Positions 32,774 through 41,518 of a stretch of 41,577 nucleotides of DNA are shown here, one piece after another (positions within the stretch are counted from its first letter, which is position 1; each line of letters starts with the position of its first letter). The position numbers were made by a program, and so were the translations under genes. The notes beneath the pieces were generated by a model. The model saw nothing but the letters and a program-made list of their open reading frames with translations. It was not told the origin of the DNA and did no database searches. Origin of the DNA: Paracraurococcus lichenis (GTDB lineage Bacteria; Pseudomonadota; Alphaproteobacteria; Acetobacterales; Acetobacteraceae). The stretch lies in contig NZ_JAUTWS010000049.1 of assembly GCF_030657435.1 (NCBI RefSeq), forward strand, positions 1 through 41,577, given 5' to 3'.

Positions 32774-33160
32774 ATGGAGAAGCCGATGGTGCATTTGGAG
32801 GCAGAGGCCGCCGGCATCCTCACCCTGCGCTTTGGGCCACCCTGTACGGACGATGATGAGCCTGCCTATCTCGCAGCGCTCGAGAGCATCGCCCGACACG
32901 ACGAGCCCTTCGCACTGCTCGCAATCTTCGGCGGACGGGGGCGGCTCTCGCCGGCCGGGGACCGCGCGCAGGCGTTGTGGTTCAAAGCCACGCGCAGCGC
33001 GCTGAACCAGCGCTGTCAGGCCCTGGCCATCGTGCGACCCGGTGATCCCGGTGGCGCAGCGACGGTATTTGGCCGCCTCTGGGCCTTCCCTGTCGCGGTT
33101 CGGGAAACGGAGGCGGAGGGGCGTACCTTCCTTGCCGACTACCTGCCGGTGCGGTCGTGA
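32774..33160 (+). CDS. small unknown protein between receptor and importer
   Basis: A 128-residue cytoplasmic protein with no signal peptide or membrane segment. The alternating strand/helix pattern (FALLAIFGGRG, ALWFKATRSALNQRCQALAI, VAVRETEAEGRTFL) resembles STAS/SpoIIAA-like folds found as small single-domain proteins in alphaproteobacteria, but this is tentative. It starts two bases after iutA and overlaps the importer start by four bases, so it belongs to the uptake operon. It may assist siderophore release or regulation; nothing in the sequence settles this. Confidence 0.75.
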   Translation: MEKPMVHLEAEAAGILTLRFGPPCTDDDEPAYLAALESIARHDEPFALLAIFGGRGRLSPAGDRAQALWFKATRSALNQRCQALAIVRPGDPGGAATVFGRLWAFPVAVRETEAEGRTFLADYLPVRS

Positions 33161-34407
33161 GCGCCGCCGTTGAAACGCCGCGGCGGCGTTTCCGGCTTTT
33201 CGCCGTCCTTGCTGGCCTATACGTCGCCCAGGCGATCCCGAGTTATCTGCTCGCCGCCGCCATTCCCCCGATCATGCGCGAGGCGGGGGTCTCACGCTCC
33301 GCGATCGGCTACTTCAGCATTCTCTTCCTGCCGCTGGTGCTGAAGTTCCTCTGGGCGCCTTGGGTCGATCGGGTGAGACCCTTCGCTCGAGCGCACCGCG
33401 CCGGCTGGGTGGTGCTGACGCAGCTCGGTGTGGTCGGCTGCATCCTCGCCCTCACGGCAGTATCCCCGACCCAGGTGACAGCCGTGCTAGCCATCGGCTT
33501 TGTCGCGGCACTACTCGTCTCCACTCAGGACATCGCCACGGACGGCTATGCAGCGAAGTATCTGGCTCCAGACGATCGCAGTCTGGGCAATGCGATCCAG
33601 GGTGGATCGATCGCCTTCGGTGTGCTCGTCGGTGGAACACTCGGTCTCGTGCTGCACCACCGCTTCGGGTGGCAGTCCATGCTGCTGACCATCAGCGCCA
33701 TCTCACTCCTGCCTCTGGTGGCCGCACTGGCCATGCGCGAGGGGCCGCCTACGGTGACGACCGTCCGCCCCTCCCTGCGAGCCTTTCTGCGCCGCCCGAA
33801 AGCGCGCGGCATCCTCTGGATCGCTCTCACCTACCGCGCGAGCGAAGGCCTCGTGAAGGCGATGGAGGGTCCGTACTTGGTCGACGCCGGCGTGCCGCTC
33901 GACATGATAGGCTATATTTCAGGCGCTTCGGCAGCCACAGCCGGTGTCGCAGGTTCTGCTCTGGCTGCCTGGCTGGTCCGGACCGCGGGACTGTCGCGTA
34001 CACTCGGCCTGCTCGGCGGACTGCGAACCCTGTGTTTCCTGCTGTTCACCTTGCATGCCGCCGGCACCCTGCTGGGATATTGGCCCCTCTTCGGGGCGGC
34101 CGCTTTCCAGACGCTGATCCGCTACATGGAGATCGTTGCCCTATACAGCTTGTTCATGACGGTGACCTCGTCGGACCAGCCGGGCACAGATTTCACGACA
34201 CTCGCCTGTGCGCAGCTCGTCGTCTATTTCATCGGCTCGCTGCTGTCCGGGCGCATCGCGGACACGCTTGGCTACCAAACCCTGTTCGGTATGGCCGCGG
34301 CCCTGTCTGGCGGCGCAGTCCTGGCGACACTCGCCCTGCTTCGACGTGTCGGAGACAGCGCTGTGAGGGCAAGCCGGGCCGAAGTCCGCTCAGATGTGGC
34401 GACATGA
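33157..34407 (+). CDS. rhtX: RhtX/FptX-type siderophore importer (MFS)
   Basis: This inner-membrane permease of 416 residues has about 12 hydrophobic spans. Segments typical of the AmpG-like RhtX/FptX group are LYVAQAIPSYLLAAAIPPIM, FLPLVLKFLWAPWVDRVRP, STQDIATDGYAAKYLAPDDR and GNAIQGGSIAFG. In Sinorhizobium meliloti, RhtX alone carries rhizobactin 1021 across the inner membrane, so this protein could complete uptake without an ABC system. The start is GTG, overlapping the preceding stop. It is the last gene of the siderophore operon. Confidence 0.88.
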   Translation: MSAAVETPRRRFRLFAVLAGLYVAQAIPSYLLAAAIPPIMREAGVSRSAIGYFSILFLPLVLKFLWAPWVDRVRPFARAHRAGWVVLTQLGVVGCILALTAVSPTQVTAVLAIGFVAALLVSTQDIATDGYAAKYLAPDDRSLGNAIQGGSIAFGVLVGGTLGLVLHHRFGWQSMLLTISAISLLPLVAALAMREGPPTVTTVRPSLRAFLRRPKARGILWIALTYRASEGLVKAMEGPYLVDAGVPLDMIGYISGASAATAGVAGSALAAWLVRTAGLSRTLGLLGGLRTLCFLLFTLHAAGTLLGYWPLFGAAAFQTLIRYMEIVALYSLFMTVTSSDQPGTDFTTLACAQLVVYFIGSLLSGRIADTLGYQTLFGMAAALSGGAVLATLALLRRVGDSAVRASRAEVRSDVAT

Positions 34408-34945
34408 TGCTGTCGGTCAGGAACGGCTCGTTGAGGGTGGGGCAGCAGTCATGTCCTTCGGGGCACTGTCTTGGCGGACGCGGGACTGCTGCACTCGCGT
34501 CAAGCAATGCATCCGATTGGATGCCGCGGGATCGGGTTTCCGGGTTCAATCGAAGCAGTGCTGGCGATGATCCAACGCGCTGCGACCTGCGTCGGTTGCC
34601 ATGCTGATGGGCGAGACGATCGCGGTCACCATACTTAGAATCTGTACGCGAAATAAGCGGGTATTTTGTGTTGGATTCGACACAGAGGGCGGCGTCGGCC
34701 CAGTCTCACCATGTCGAGCCCAAGTCTTGCGTCGGCATTTTCGACATCTCTGATCGGCCGTGCGTGATTCGGAACGGAATGATTAACCTGCGAGCCTCCG
34801 CTAAGGCATTGATTAAACAAGGGGTTTATTTGCGTACAGACTCTTATGCCCTCGCGCTGATAACATAATATAATCAGTTTTCGAGCGGCTTGGCGATAAT
34901 GGATTCAAAAATGAAGCCGATCTGCAAGATCGATATCATACTAAA
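34408..34945. other. region upstream of fur, AT-rich in its right half
   Basis: No gene is seen in about 540 bases. The first 210 are GC-rich like the neighbours; from about 34,630 the composition changes to strongly AT-rich (for example TAACATAATATAATCAG near 34,862). The shift marks a different origin for the fur segment. No insertion-sequence end was recognised at the boundary. Confidence 0.5.
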
Positions 34946-34970
34946 ATTTTGAGAAGCCAGTTCTCAAAAT
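34946..34970 (+). promoter_or_regulatory. 25-bp palindrome before fur
   Basis: ATTTTGAGAA and TTCTCAAAAT are perfect inverted 10-bp arms around GCCAG, ending 20 bases before the fur ATG and 4 bases before its ribosome site. It may be an operator for autoregulation or a hairpin in the leader. It does not share the TTGCGARTG core of the three siderophore-linked sites. Confidence 0.6.
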
Positions 34971-34990
34971 GCATGGGGGGAGGTAGCGGC

Positions 34991-35542
34991 ATGGATGCAC
35001 GGAGGAAGGCAGGCGATGCAATGCTTGCCATCATGTCAGCACCCGCCGTAATAAACGGTGATGTCCCGTTATCGGACAGGGTGCCACTGTCTCCGGATCT
35101 GCCTCGACACGATGTCGAGCAGCTATGTCTAGAGCGCGGATTGCGCATGACACCGCAACGGCACGCCATTGTGCGCGTCTTGTCAGAAGCAGATGATCAC
35201 CCGAGCGTCGAGCAGGTGTATCAACGGGCTCTGGCGTACAATCAGCAGATTTGTTTAGCAACAGTCTATCGCACAATTCGTATTTTCGAGCAGAAAGGTA
35301 TACTGCAAAGCCGTGATTTCGGCACTGGACGTGCGCGCTACGAACCGCTCGATCACGAGCACCACCATTTAGTAGACGTCGACACAGGCGATGTCGTCGA
35401 ATTCAGCATCGCCGCTCACGAACACCTGCTCCGGGCTATTGCGGAAGATCTGGGTTTCCAGGTTGTCTCGTTACGCCTTGAGATATTTGGTAAACGCTAC
35501 GGCTTTCAACGAAATTCAGCCGGGGAGGCGGACGGCCTATAA
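34991..35542 (+). CDS. fur: Fur-family ferric uptake regulator
   Basis: The 183-residue regulator senses Fe(II) and binds operator DNA as a dimer. The N-terminal winged helix carries LCLERGLRMTPQRHAIVRVL, HPSVEQVYQRA and CLATVYRTIRIFEQKGIL. The dimer/metal domain has RYEPLDHEHHHLVDVDTGDV and IAAHEHLLRAIAEDLGF. It has no CxxC pairs, as in many alphaproteobacterial Fur/Mur/Irr relatives. I chose ATG 34,991, preceded by GGGGGAGG; the protein has a 35-residue N-terminal extension before the usual start. Lower GC than its neighbours suggests separate acquisition. It most likely controls the three Fur-box-like sites, but a housekeeping Fur could also do so. Confidence 0.9.
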   Translation: MDARRKAGDAMLAIMSAPAVINGDVPLSDRVPLSPDLPRHDVEQLCLERGLRMTPQRHAIVRVLSEADDHPSVEQVYQRALAYNQQICLATVYRTIRIFEQKGILQSRDFGTGRARYEPLDHEHHHLVDVDTGDVVEFSIAAHEHLLRAIAEDLGFQVVSLRLEIFGKRYGFQRNSAGEADGL

Positions 35543-35548
35543 GAAAGG

Positions 35549-36669
35549 CGCAGTTCGACTTGGGTGGGGGGTGGCCACAGTAGGCTACGCCAGCGCTCGA
35601 TCCAGCAGTGCCTTTCCGGTGAAGCCTTCACGCAGCATCGCCCGGTGCCAACCGAGGTAGTTGCCGAGGTACCGGGTCGCTACGCCACGGCACCGCCCGT
35701 TCACCAGCGCCTTGATCTGACCGTGATGTGCGTTCACCCGCCCGAGCCCGAGGCGGCCCTTTTGCCGCCGCTTGGTTGGTACCGGCGCGACCTTCACCGC
35801 CACAGGCGTGATGGTCGGCACCACCACCCGGCGATGCTCGGCGCCCGCCTTCACCGCCGCCTTCACGTAAGCCGCCGTGCCATCGGAGCAGACCACCGAC
35901 CCGGCGGCGATCCGGCCGTTGAGCGCCCCCTCGGTTGCTGCCAGCGATGGCAGGATGGCTTCGTAGACCCGCCCGCATTGTCCAGGGCGGTCAGTACCGG
36001 CACCTGCTCGCCCGACAGGCCCCGCTTGGTGGCGCCCCAGGCACGCGGGCGCGCGGCTCGGGGCTCGGGGGGCCTGCCCTTCACCCATCCGCGGTGCCCC
36101 TTGCAGGACCGGACGAAGAACGTCTCATCGGCCTCGATCACCCCGGAGAGGATCGCCGTGTTGTCCTGTGCGACAGCCTTGAGAAAGCGATGGCGCCAGC
36201 GCCAGACGGTGGTGTGGTTCACCCCGATCCCGGCCGCTGTGATCTTCCTGACCGAGTGGTGGTCGGTCATGGGGGACAGATAGTGCCCCCACTTCTCGGG
36301 CTTACGGGCGCGGGCCATCGGCGTGCCGGTGAGGATGTTGAAGCTGCGGCGACACTCGGAGGTGCGACAACGGAACCGCTGTCTGTTGTTCTTGTCCTTG
36401 CCGTGCAGATGGGCACCCGCGGTCCCGCAATGCGGGCAACGCCGCTCGGCGCGGGTCACCTCCGTGCGGCGAGCGAGGGCCACCTCTGCGACCCGCATGG
36501 ATGCGACCTCGGCGACGAGGCGTTCGATGGTGATGATCTGCTCGCCGGACGCCGCCCGGATGGCGGATTCAAGATGGTTGAGGCGACGAGATTCGAGGCT
36601 GGACATAGGACATGATGTAGTCAGCCCTCGTCAGATTTGCGCGTCCCCCAACACCCAAGTCGAACAGCG
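35549..36669 (-). mobile_element. IS1595-family element, frameshifted
   Basis: The borders are set by inverted ends CGCAGTTCGACTTGGGTG (35,549-35,566) and its partner at 36,652-36,669, with one mismatch in 18. Length is about 1.12 kb. I found no matching 8-bp target duplication. The left end lies six bases after the fur stop codon. Confidence 0.75.
35585..36606 (-). pseudogene. IS1595-family transposase with frameshift
   Basis: The upstream frame (from 36,606) carries the zinc-ribbon CPHCGTAGAHLHGKDKNNRQ and RFRCRTSECRRSF, the helix-turn-helix KITAAGIGVNHTTVWRWRHR, and the ISXO2-type DDE start GVIEADETFFVRSCKGHRGW through VPVLTALDNAG. Near 35,975-35,990 the homology moves to another frame: VYEAILPSLAATEGALNGRI, SVVCSDGTAAYVKAA and VNAHHGQIKALVNGRCRGVA with NYLGWHR. 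A one-base change separates the two, so the gene is inactive unless programmed frameshifting occurs. Confidence 0.85.
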
Positions 36670-36785
36670 GCTTTGTAATTGCTCACCTCCCCCCGGCGGC
36701 TCGAGTACATTAGGGCGCCGGCTGCCGGGGAAGCCACGGCAAGATTTGGGTTGCACGAGGGGCCGGAACGTGGGTCAACCGGCCT

Positions 36786-38162
36786 GTGGCCCTGTCCGTC
36801 GACCCTGCCGTGCTATCGTCCTCGGAGAAGGACGACCTGATTGCAACGCTGCTGGCGCAGGTCGACGCGTTGGTGGCCCGAGTTGCCGCGCTCGAGGCGG
36901 AGAATGCGGCCTTGCGGGAGAAGCTGCAGGCACCGCCAAAGACGCCGACCAACTCTGGCACGCCGCCCTCGCAGGGGCGCAAGGCGAATGGCGACGGCAA
37001 GCCCAGCCGCAAGACCAGGGTGCACGCCGGCGCGCATCGGCCGCTGCACCCCAATCCAACGCGTTGCGCAGCGATCCGGATGGAGCACTGCCCGCACTGC
37101 CGCGCCGACCTGGGCGAGGTGGAGCAGGTGGCAGTGCAGACCTACGACCGTGTCGAGATCCCCGAGATCACCCCGGATGTGACGCGGGTGGTCCTGCACG
37201 GCGGCGTCTGCCCCTGCTGCGCCGGGCGCTTCAAGGCAGCCGCCCCGGCCGGCTTGGAGCCGGGCTCGCCCTTCGGCCCCAACCTGCGCGCCTTCGTGCT
37301 CTACCTGCGCTTCGGCCAGGCCATCCCGTTCGAGCGCCTGGCGCGGCTGTTGCGTGACCTGTTCGGGCTGGAGATCAGCGAGGGGGCGCTGGCCAACCTG
37401 CTGCAGGACAGCGCGCCAGCCTTCGCGGCGCAGACCGGCCTGATCAAGCAGCGGCTGCTGGCCAGCACGGTGCTGGCCTCCGACGAGACCAGCGTGCGGG
37501 TTGGCAAGAAGACCTTCTGGACCTGGGTGTTCCACCACGCCGACAGCGCCTGCTTCCTGATCCGCCCCTCACGCGGCAAGGCGGTGGTGCGCGAGTTCCT
37601 CGGCGAGGTCCGCCCGGCAGTCTGGATCTCCGACCGCCTCGGTGCCCAGAGAGGCTGGGCCAGCCGGGAGCATCAGGTCTGCCTTGCTCATCTGCTGCGC
37701 GACGTCCAGTACGCGATCGACGCCGGCGATGCTGGCTTTGCTCCCGGCATGAAGCATCTGCTGCAACGCGCCGTGCGCATCGCGCATCGCCGCCCGCGGC
37801 TCGCCGATGCCACCCTGGCCGCCTACCACGGCCGGCTGCAGCGCGCGCTGGATGAGCTGCTCAAGATCGTGCCGGACAACAAGCCGGGGCTGAAGCTCCA
37901 GCGCATCATCAAGCGCTTCCGGCAGAACCTGTTCGTCTTCCTCACGGACCGCGCGGTCTCCCCCACCAACAACGGCTCCGAACAGGCGCTGCGGCCCTGC
38001 GTGATCTTCCGCAAGATCACCAACGGCTTCCGCTCCGTCTGGGGTGCTGACCTCTATGCCGATGTCCGCTCGGTTCTCGAGACCGCTCGACGACGTGGCC
38101 TCGGCATTCTCCAGGCCCTCCGCCTTACCCTCAAGGGAGAGCCCTTGCCGACGGCGGCATGA
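36786..38162 (+). CDS. IS66-family transposase
   Basis: The 458-residue TnpC-type transposase has a leucine-zipper-like N-terminus (LLAQVDALVARVAALEAENA), a P-x-x-x-x-x-N-S-G-T-P-P-S-Q segment, a zinc-binding CPHCRADLGEVE with VCPCCAGRF, then the DDE domain: LASDETSVRVGKKTFWTWVF, WISDRLGAQRGWASREHQVC, LAHLLRDVQYAI and SPTNNGSEQALRPCVIFRKI with FRSVWGADLYADVRSVLETA. No tnpA or tnpB partner is present, as in single-gene IS66 relatives. The start is GTG. Ends were not securely located: a GTAC at 36,704 and its inverse near 38,831 are possible but weak. Confidence 0.92.
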   Translation: MALSVDPAVLSSSEKDDLIATLLAQVDALVARVAALEAENAALREKLQAPPKTPTNSGTPPSQGRKANGDGKPSRKTRVHAGAHRPLHPNPTRCAAIRMEHCPHCRADLGEVEQVAVQTYDRVEIPEITPDVTRVVLHGGVCPCCAGRFKAAAPAGLEPGSPFGPNLRAFVLYLRFGQAIPFERLARLLRDLFGLEISEGALANLLQDSAPAFAAQTGLIKQRLLASTVLASDETSVRVGKKTFWTWVFHHADSACFLIRPSRGKAVVREFLGEVRPAVWISDRLGAQRGWASREHQVCLAHLLRDVQYAIDAGDAGFAPGMKHLLQRAVRIAHRRPRLADATLAAYHGRLQRALDELLKIVPDNKPGLKLQRIIKRFRQNLFVFLTDRAVSPTNNGSEQALRPCVIFRKITNGFRSVWGADLYADVRSVLETARRRGLGILQALRLTLKGEPLPTAA

Positions 38163-38224
38163 CCCGGCTTGCCGGCCACCACCCCATCACGCACAGGATA
38201 GGCGCGTGATGGAAGGAGGCGCTG

Positions 38225-38806
38225 ATGGTCAAGACCGCCCAGTCGACGAGCGGTGTCAACCGGAAGGTGGTCAGCTTGAAGGTGACGCTGCGCGACACCA
38301 AACCACCCGTTTGGCGCCGGCTCCTGGTGCCTGGTGCGACGACGCTCGGTGACCTGCATCGCGCAATCCAGGCCGCCATGGGATGGGAGGACTGCCATCT
38401 CCACACGTTTGACATCGAGGGTCGGCAGTACGGCGACCGGCGCACCGTCGACGATGTTGCCGATGAGAGCCGCGTCACCCTGAACGGCCTGACAAAGTCA
38501 GGCGTCACCCGCTTCGCCTACACCTACGACTTCGGCGACAACTGGCAACATGCCGTCGTCATCGAGAAGAGCCCGCCCGTTGTTGAGGCTCTGTCCCGTC
38601 CGGTCTGCACCGCCGGGAAGCGCAGATGTCCGCCCGAGGATTGTGGCGGCCACTGGGGCTATCGTGAGCTGCTCGACATCCTCGCCGATCCTGCTCATCC
38701 AGAGCACGCCGAACGCCTTGAGTGGTTGGGCGAAGATTTTGATCCCGAGGACTTCAGTCCGGCCATCGCCGACGCAATCCTGGCAGCCCGCTTCGGCCAC
38801 GCCTGA
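38225..38806 (+). CDS. pRiA4b ORF-3-like protein
   Basis: The 193-residue protein matches the pRiA4b ORF-3 family: VSLKVTLRDTKPPVWRRLLV, TTLGDLHRAIQAAMGWEDCH, LHTFDIEGRQYG, FAYTYDFGDNWQHAVVIEK, GKRRCPPEDCGGHWGYRELL and FDPEDFS. The family is common on plasmids and near transposases; its biochemical role is not established. It lies 62 bases after the IS66 transposase on the same strand, GGAGG upstream of the ATG, and is probably carried by that element as a passenger. Confidence 0.88.
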   Translation: MVKTAQSTSGVNRKVVSLKVTLRDTKPPVWRRLLVPGATTLGDLHRAIQAAMGWEDCHLHTFDIEGRQYGDRRTVDDVADESRVTLNGLTKSGVTRFAYTYDFGDNWQHAVVIEKSPPVVEALSRPVCTAGKRRCPPEDCGGHWGYRELLDILADPAHPEHAERLEWLGEDFDPEDFSPAIADAILAARFGHA

Positions 38807-38886
38807 TCACCGCGCCAACCCAGCGCACGTACTTCTGGTTAGCCTCCGGACATCAACGGCCTGAGCAATTACCGAACTTGCGGCTC

Positions 38887-39089
38887 GGCGGCCAGGTCGC
38901 TGACCGTCTCGGAACCGGCCAGGGCCTGGATGGCGAGGTCCTTGCGGCCGCTCTCGGGCAGCGGCCTGACTGCCGCGCCAACACCTCGGTCCATACTCGC
39001 CTCACCGCTGAAAACCCGAGAGTGCCATCACCCCTCCCGGCAACGCCAACCCAGCTCCACGTGTGACCTGGGTTCGAACCACGCCCAAC
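38887..39089 (+). repeat. transposon debris repeat, copy 2
   Basis: About 203 bases match 12,665-12,870 in the same orientation. On the minus strand it would encode the first part of the same helix-turn-helix transposase (SLPESGRKDLAIQALAGSET-like), but the frame ends at once. TTCGAACCACGCCC near 39,075 is the probable element end. Confidence 0.8.
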
Positions 39090-39190
39090 TGATGACGGTG
39101 GGAAGCACCGCACAGGCCGGATCGTCTCGGTGCTGGCCTGCGGTGTCTGGAACTGATCTACTCCGTGGGTGAATAGTCGAAGGACCGGCC

Positions 39191-40504
39191 ATGGACGAGC
39201 GAGCGGCACCGCCGGTCGGCTTCGATCCGATGCTCGCCCTCGAGCGGGCTGCCGAAGCAATCGTGGTCACGACCACTGACCTCGATCGTCCCGGCCCTGC
39301 CATCGTCTTCGTCAACACCCAATTCGAGCGCATGACGGGCTGGTCACGGGCGGAGATAGTGGGGCGCAGCCCGCGCGTGCTGCAAGGATCTCGCACGGAC
39401 CCCGCTGCTTTCGCCGACCTGCGCCGGATCGCCCATGGCCAGCCCTGGGAGGGGCGGGTCGTCAACTACCGGAAAGACGGCTCCGAGTTCGACCTTGAGT
39501 GGTCCGTCACGTCGTTGCCCGGCTCTGGGGGCGCCATCGCCTATTATCTTTCGGTTCAGCGCGACATTACGGAGCGCCTTGCGCTTGAGCGAGCGGCGTT
39601 TGCGGCGCAGCGAGCCAAGACTGACTTCCTGATCGCCATGAGCCACGAGTTGCGCACTCCTCTCCACGCGATTCTCGGTTATGGCGACTTGCTGCTCGGC
39701 GACATCGACGCGGTGCAGCGGCGCGAGTACGTAGAGGCCGTGCGCGCCGCCGCCGGCGCGCTGCTCGGCCATGTGGACGCCATTCTTGCCTACAGCTCTG
39801 GGTCAGGCGCCGTCCCGGAAGTGTCCGGCAGGGCGGAACTCGACTTGGGGGAGGTGGTCCGACAGTGTGTCGCCCGGCTGGCGGCCCCGGCGGCGGCGAA
39901 GGGAGTGCGGCTCGCATTCGCTCGGTCGCGGACCGCGTTGTTCCGGGGCGATGGAGGGATGCTGCAGGCCATCTTCTCCAACCTGATCGGGAACGCGGTG
40001 AAGTTCACGCCTATTGGCGGGCGGGTGGACGTCCGGTTGACCGTGGGGGCCGACTCGATTTCGTTCCGAGTTCAGGATACGGGACAAGGGCTGCCGGAAG
40101 GCCTCCCGCCCTCCTCTGGTGAGGCATTCTGGCAGGCGGATGGCGGGACTGCCCGAGCCTCTGTCGGATTAGGCCTTGGGCTGGCGATTGCCCGGCGCGC
40201 CGCCGAACTTCACGGCGGCGTCCTCAAGGTCGGTGCCGCACCCGGGGGTGGTACGATGGCCCTCGTGAGGTTGCCGCGGAGATGGCCCGTTGTGAAGCAC
40301 GACGACGCCCTGACCGCGGCGGAGCGCCGGGTTCGGGGGAATGAGGCCCGGCTCGCCCGGCAGGAGCAGATTGTGAGCGAGATGGACCGCGACGGGCACC
40401 CGGAGGCAGCGGAGATGGCCAGGGCTGTGTTGGGGACCTTCCGCCGTGCGCTGGCCGCTTCCCGCTTGCATCTAGAAACGATAAAGCGCGAGCAGGGCGG
40501 CTAA
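39191..40504 (+). CDS. PAS-domain histidine kinase, cytoplasmic
   Basis: The 437-residue sensor kinase has no membrane segment. Residues 12-130 form a PAS domain of LOV-like sequence (FVNTQFERMTGWSRAEIVGR, SPRVLQG, NYRKDGSEFDLEWSV, SVQRDITER), but the photoactive Cys of the GRNCRFLQG motif is replaced by Pro/Arg, so blue-light adduct chemistry is not expected. HisKA follows (FLIAMSHELRTPLHAILGYG, phospho-His), then HATPase_c with N box (FSNLIGNAVKFTP), G1 (VQDTGQGLP) and G2 (GLGLGLAIARR). A 75-residue helical C-terminal tail follows. GAAGGA precedes the ATG. No response regulator is adjacent; the orphan NarL-type regulator at 16,777 is a possible partner only in principle. Confidence 0.92.
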   Translation: MDERAAPPVGFDPMLALERAAEAIVVTTTDLDRPGPAIVFVNTQFERMTGWSRAEIVGRSPRVLQGSRTDPAAFADLRRIAHGQPWEGRVVNYRKDGSEFDLEWSVTSLPGSGGAIAYYLSVQRDITERLALERAAFAAQRAKTDFLIAMSHELRTPLHAILGYGDLLLGDIDAVQRREYVEAVRAAAGALLGHVDAILAYSSGSGAVPEVSGRAELDLGEVVRQCVARLAAPAAAKGVRLAFARSRTALFRGDGGMLQAIFSNLIGNAVKFTPIGGRVDVRLTVGADSISFRVQDTGQGLPEGLPPSSGEAFWQADGGTARASVGLGLGLAIARRAAELHGGVLKVGAAPGGGTMALVRLPRRWPVVKHDDALTAAERRVRGNEARLARQEQIVSEMDRDGHPEAAEMARAVLGTFRRALAASRLHLETIKREQGG

Positions 40505-40568
40505 TCCCGCGTTCGTGATTATTGAGCCACAACCGGGCATCGGCGACTGCCCCTGTAGTTTGACTGTG

Positions 40569-41110
40569 TCAGTTCTCGCTGCGGCTCCGGACCGGCTTGG
40601 TGAGACAGTAGGGGCACCTGGGCAGACGCGCGACGATGGCGACAGCAATGCGTCGTCGGATGGAGGCGATCGAGTGCGGCACGTGGCGCTCAGGCCGGAT
40701 TGGCAGCCCCTCGCGGCCGGAAACCTCGGGGTAGGGCAGGTATCTTGATCCGCTCACGGATGAACTGACGCCGAGGGGGGAAAAGGCAGCGCTCGGCGAC
40801 CAGGAAGCCGTAGGCTGCGATGCACAGGCTGGCATGGTGGTGAAAGCCGCGCCAGCCACGGCCCTCGTAGTGGTCGAGGCCGATCTCTTGCTTGAGTTCC
40901 TCGTAGTCACGCTCGATGAACCAGCGTGCCTTGGCGGTGCGGACCAGCTTGGCCAGCTTGGTCGTCGGCGGCAGGTTGGTGAGCCAGTACCTGGTCGGCT
41001 CGGCCTCGCCCTTGGGCCACTCGATGAGCAACCACTCCTCCGGCCAAGGCTCGCTGCGCTGGGGTGTCGCCGTGCGCCGGACGGACCCGCAGGGTGGCTT
41101 TGCTAGCGAA
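40569..41110 (-). pseudogene. IS701-family transposase remnant, multiply frameshifted
   Basis: IS701-type C-terminal motifs occur in one frame (EPTRYWLTNLPPTTKLAKLV, ERDYEELKQEIGLDHYEGRG, WRGFHHHASLCIAAYGFLVA). The end continues in another frame after about 40,715 (LPIRPERHVPHSIASIRRRI, ARLPRCPYC) and a RVRPAHGD segment upstream of 41,050 is in a third. The N-terminal half is missing. The gene is decayed by at least two frameshifts and a truncation. Confidence 0.75.
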
Positions 41111-41206
41111 TGTTGGGTTCTTCGTCACTTTGCGTGCAAGGGGTGGTCGTTGCGGCGCTGGATGAACATGTAGGGGAAGAACCATCTTCCCACTTTCAGA
41201 GCACTC

Positions 41207-41518
41207 TTGTTCGCACATCTCGAGCCATGCCTTCCGGCAGGACTGCTGGTTCAGCAGGTCTTGTCGTTACCCGATCACCTCGCCATCGTCGCCAGTACGG
41301 ATCAGGCGTCAGCGACCTGTCCCGGCTGCGCTGCGTCGTCAACGCAGGTGCACAGCCGCTACCAGCGCAGCCTTGGCGACCTGCCCAGCCAGGGACAAGC
41401 GGTGAAGCTGCACGTCACGTTGCGGCGCTTCCGCTGCCCGACGCCGGCCTGCCCGCGCCGGACCTTCGCCGAGCCCCTGACCGGGATCGCTCAGCGGATG
41501 GCGCGCCGGACCTGCTGA
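41207..41518 (+). pseudogene. ISL3-family transposase, N-terminal fragment
   Basis: The 103-residue frame has the zinc-finger N-terminus of ISL3 transposases: LLVQQVLSLPDHLAIVAST, CPGCAASSTQVHSRYQRSLG, DLPSQGQAVKLHVTLRRFRC and CPRRTFAEPL. It stops at 41,518; the window ends 59 bases later, so I cannot tell whether the gene is frameshifted here or truncated. The catalytic domain is not in view. Confidence 0.75.
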
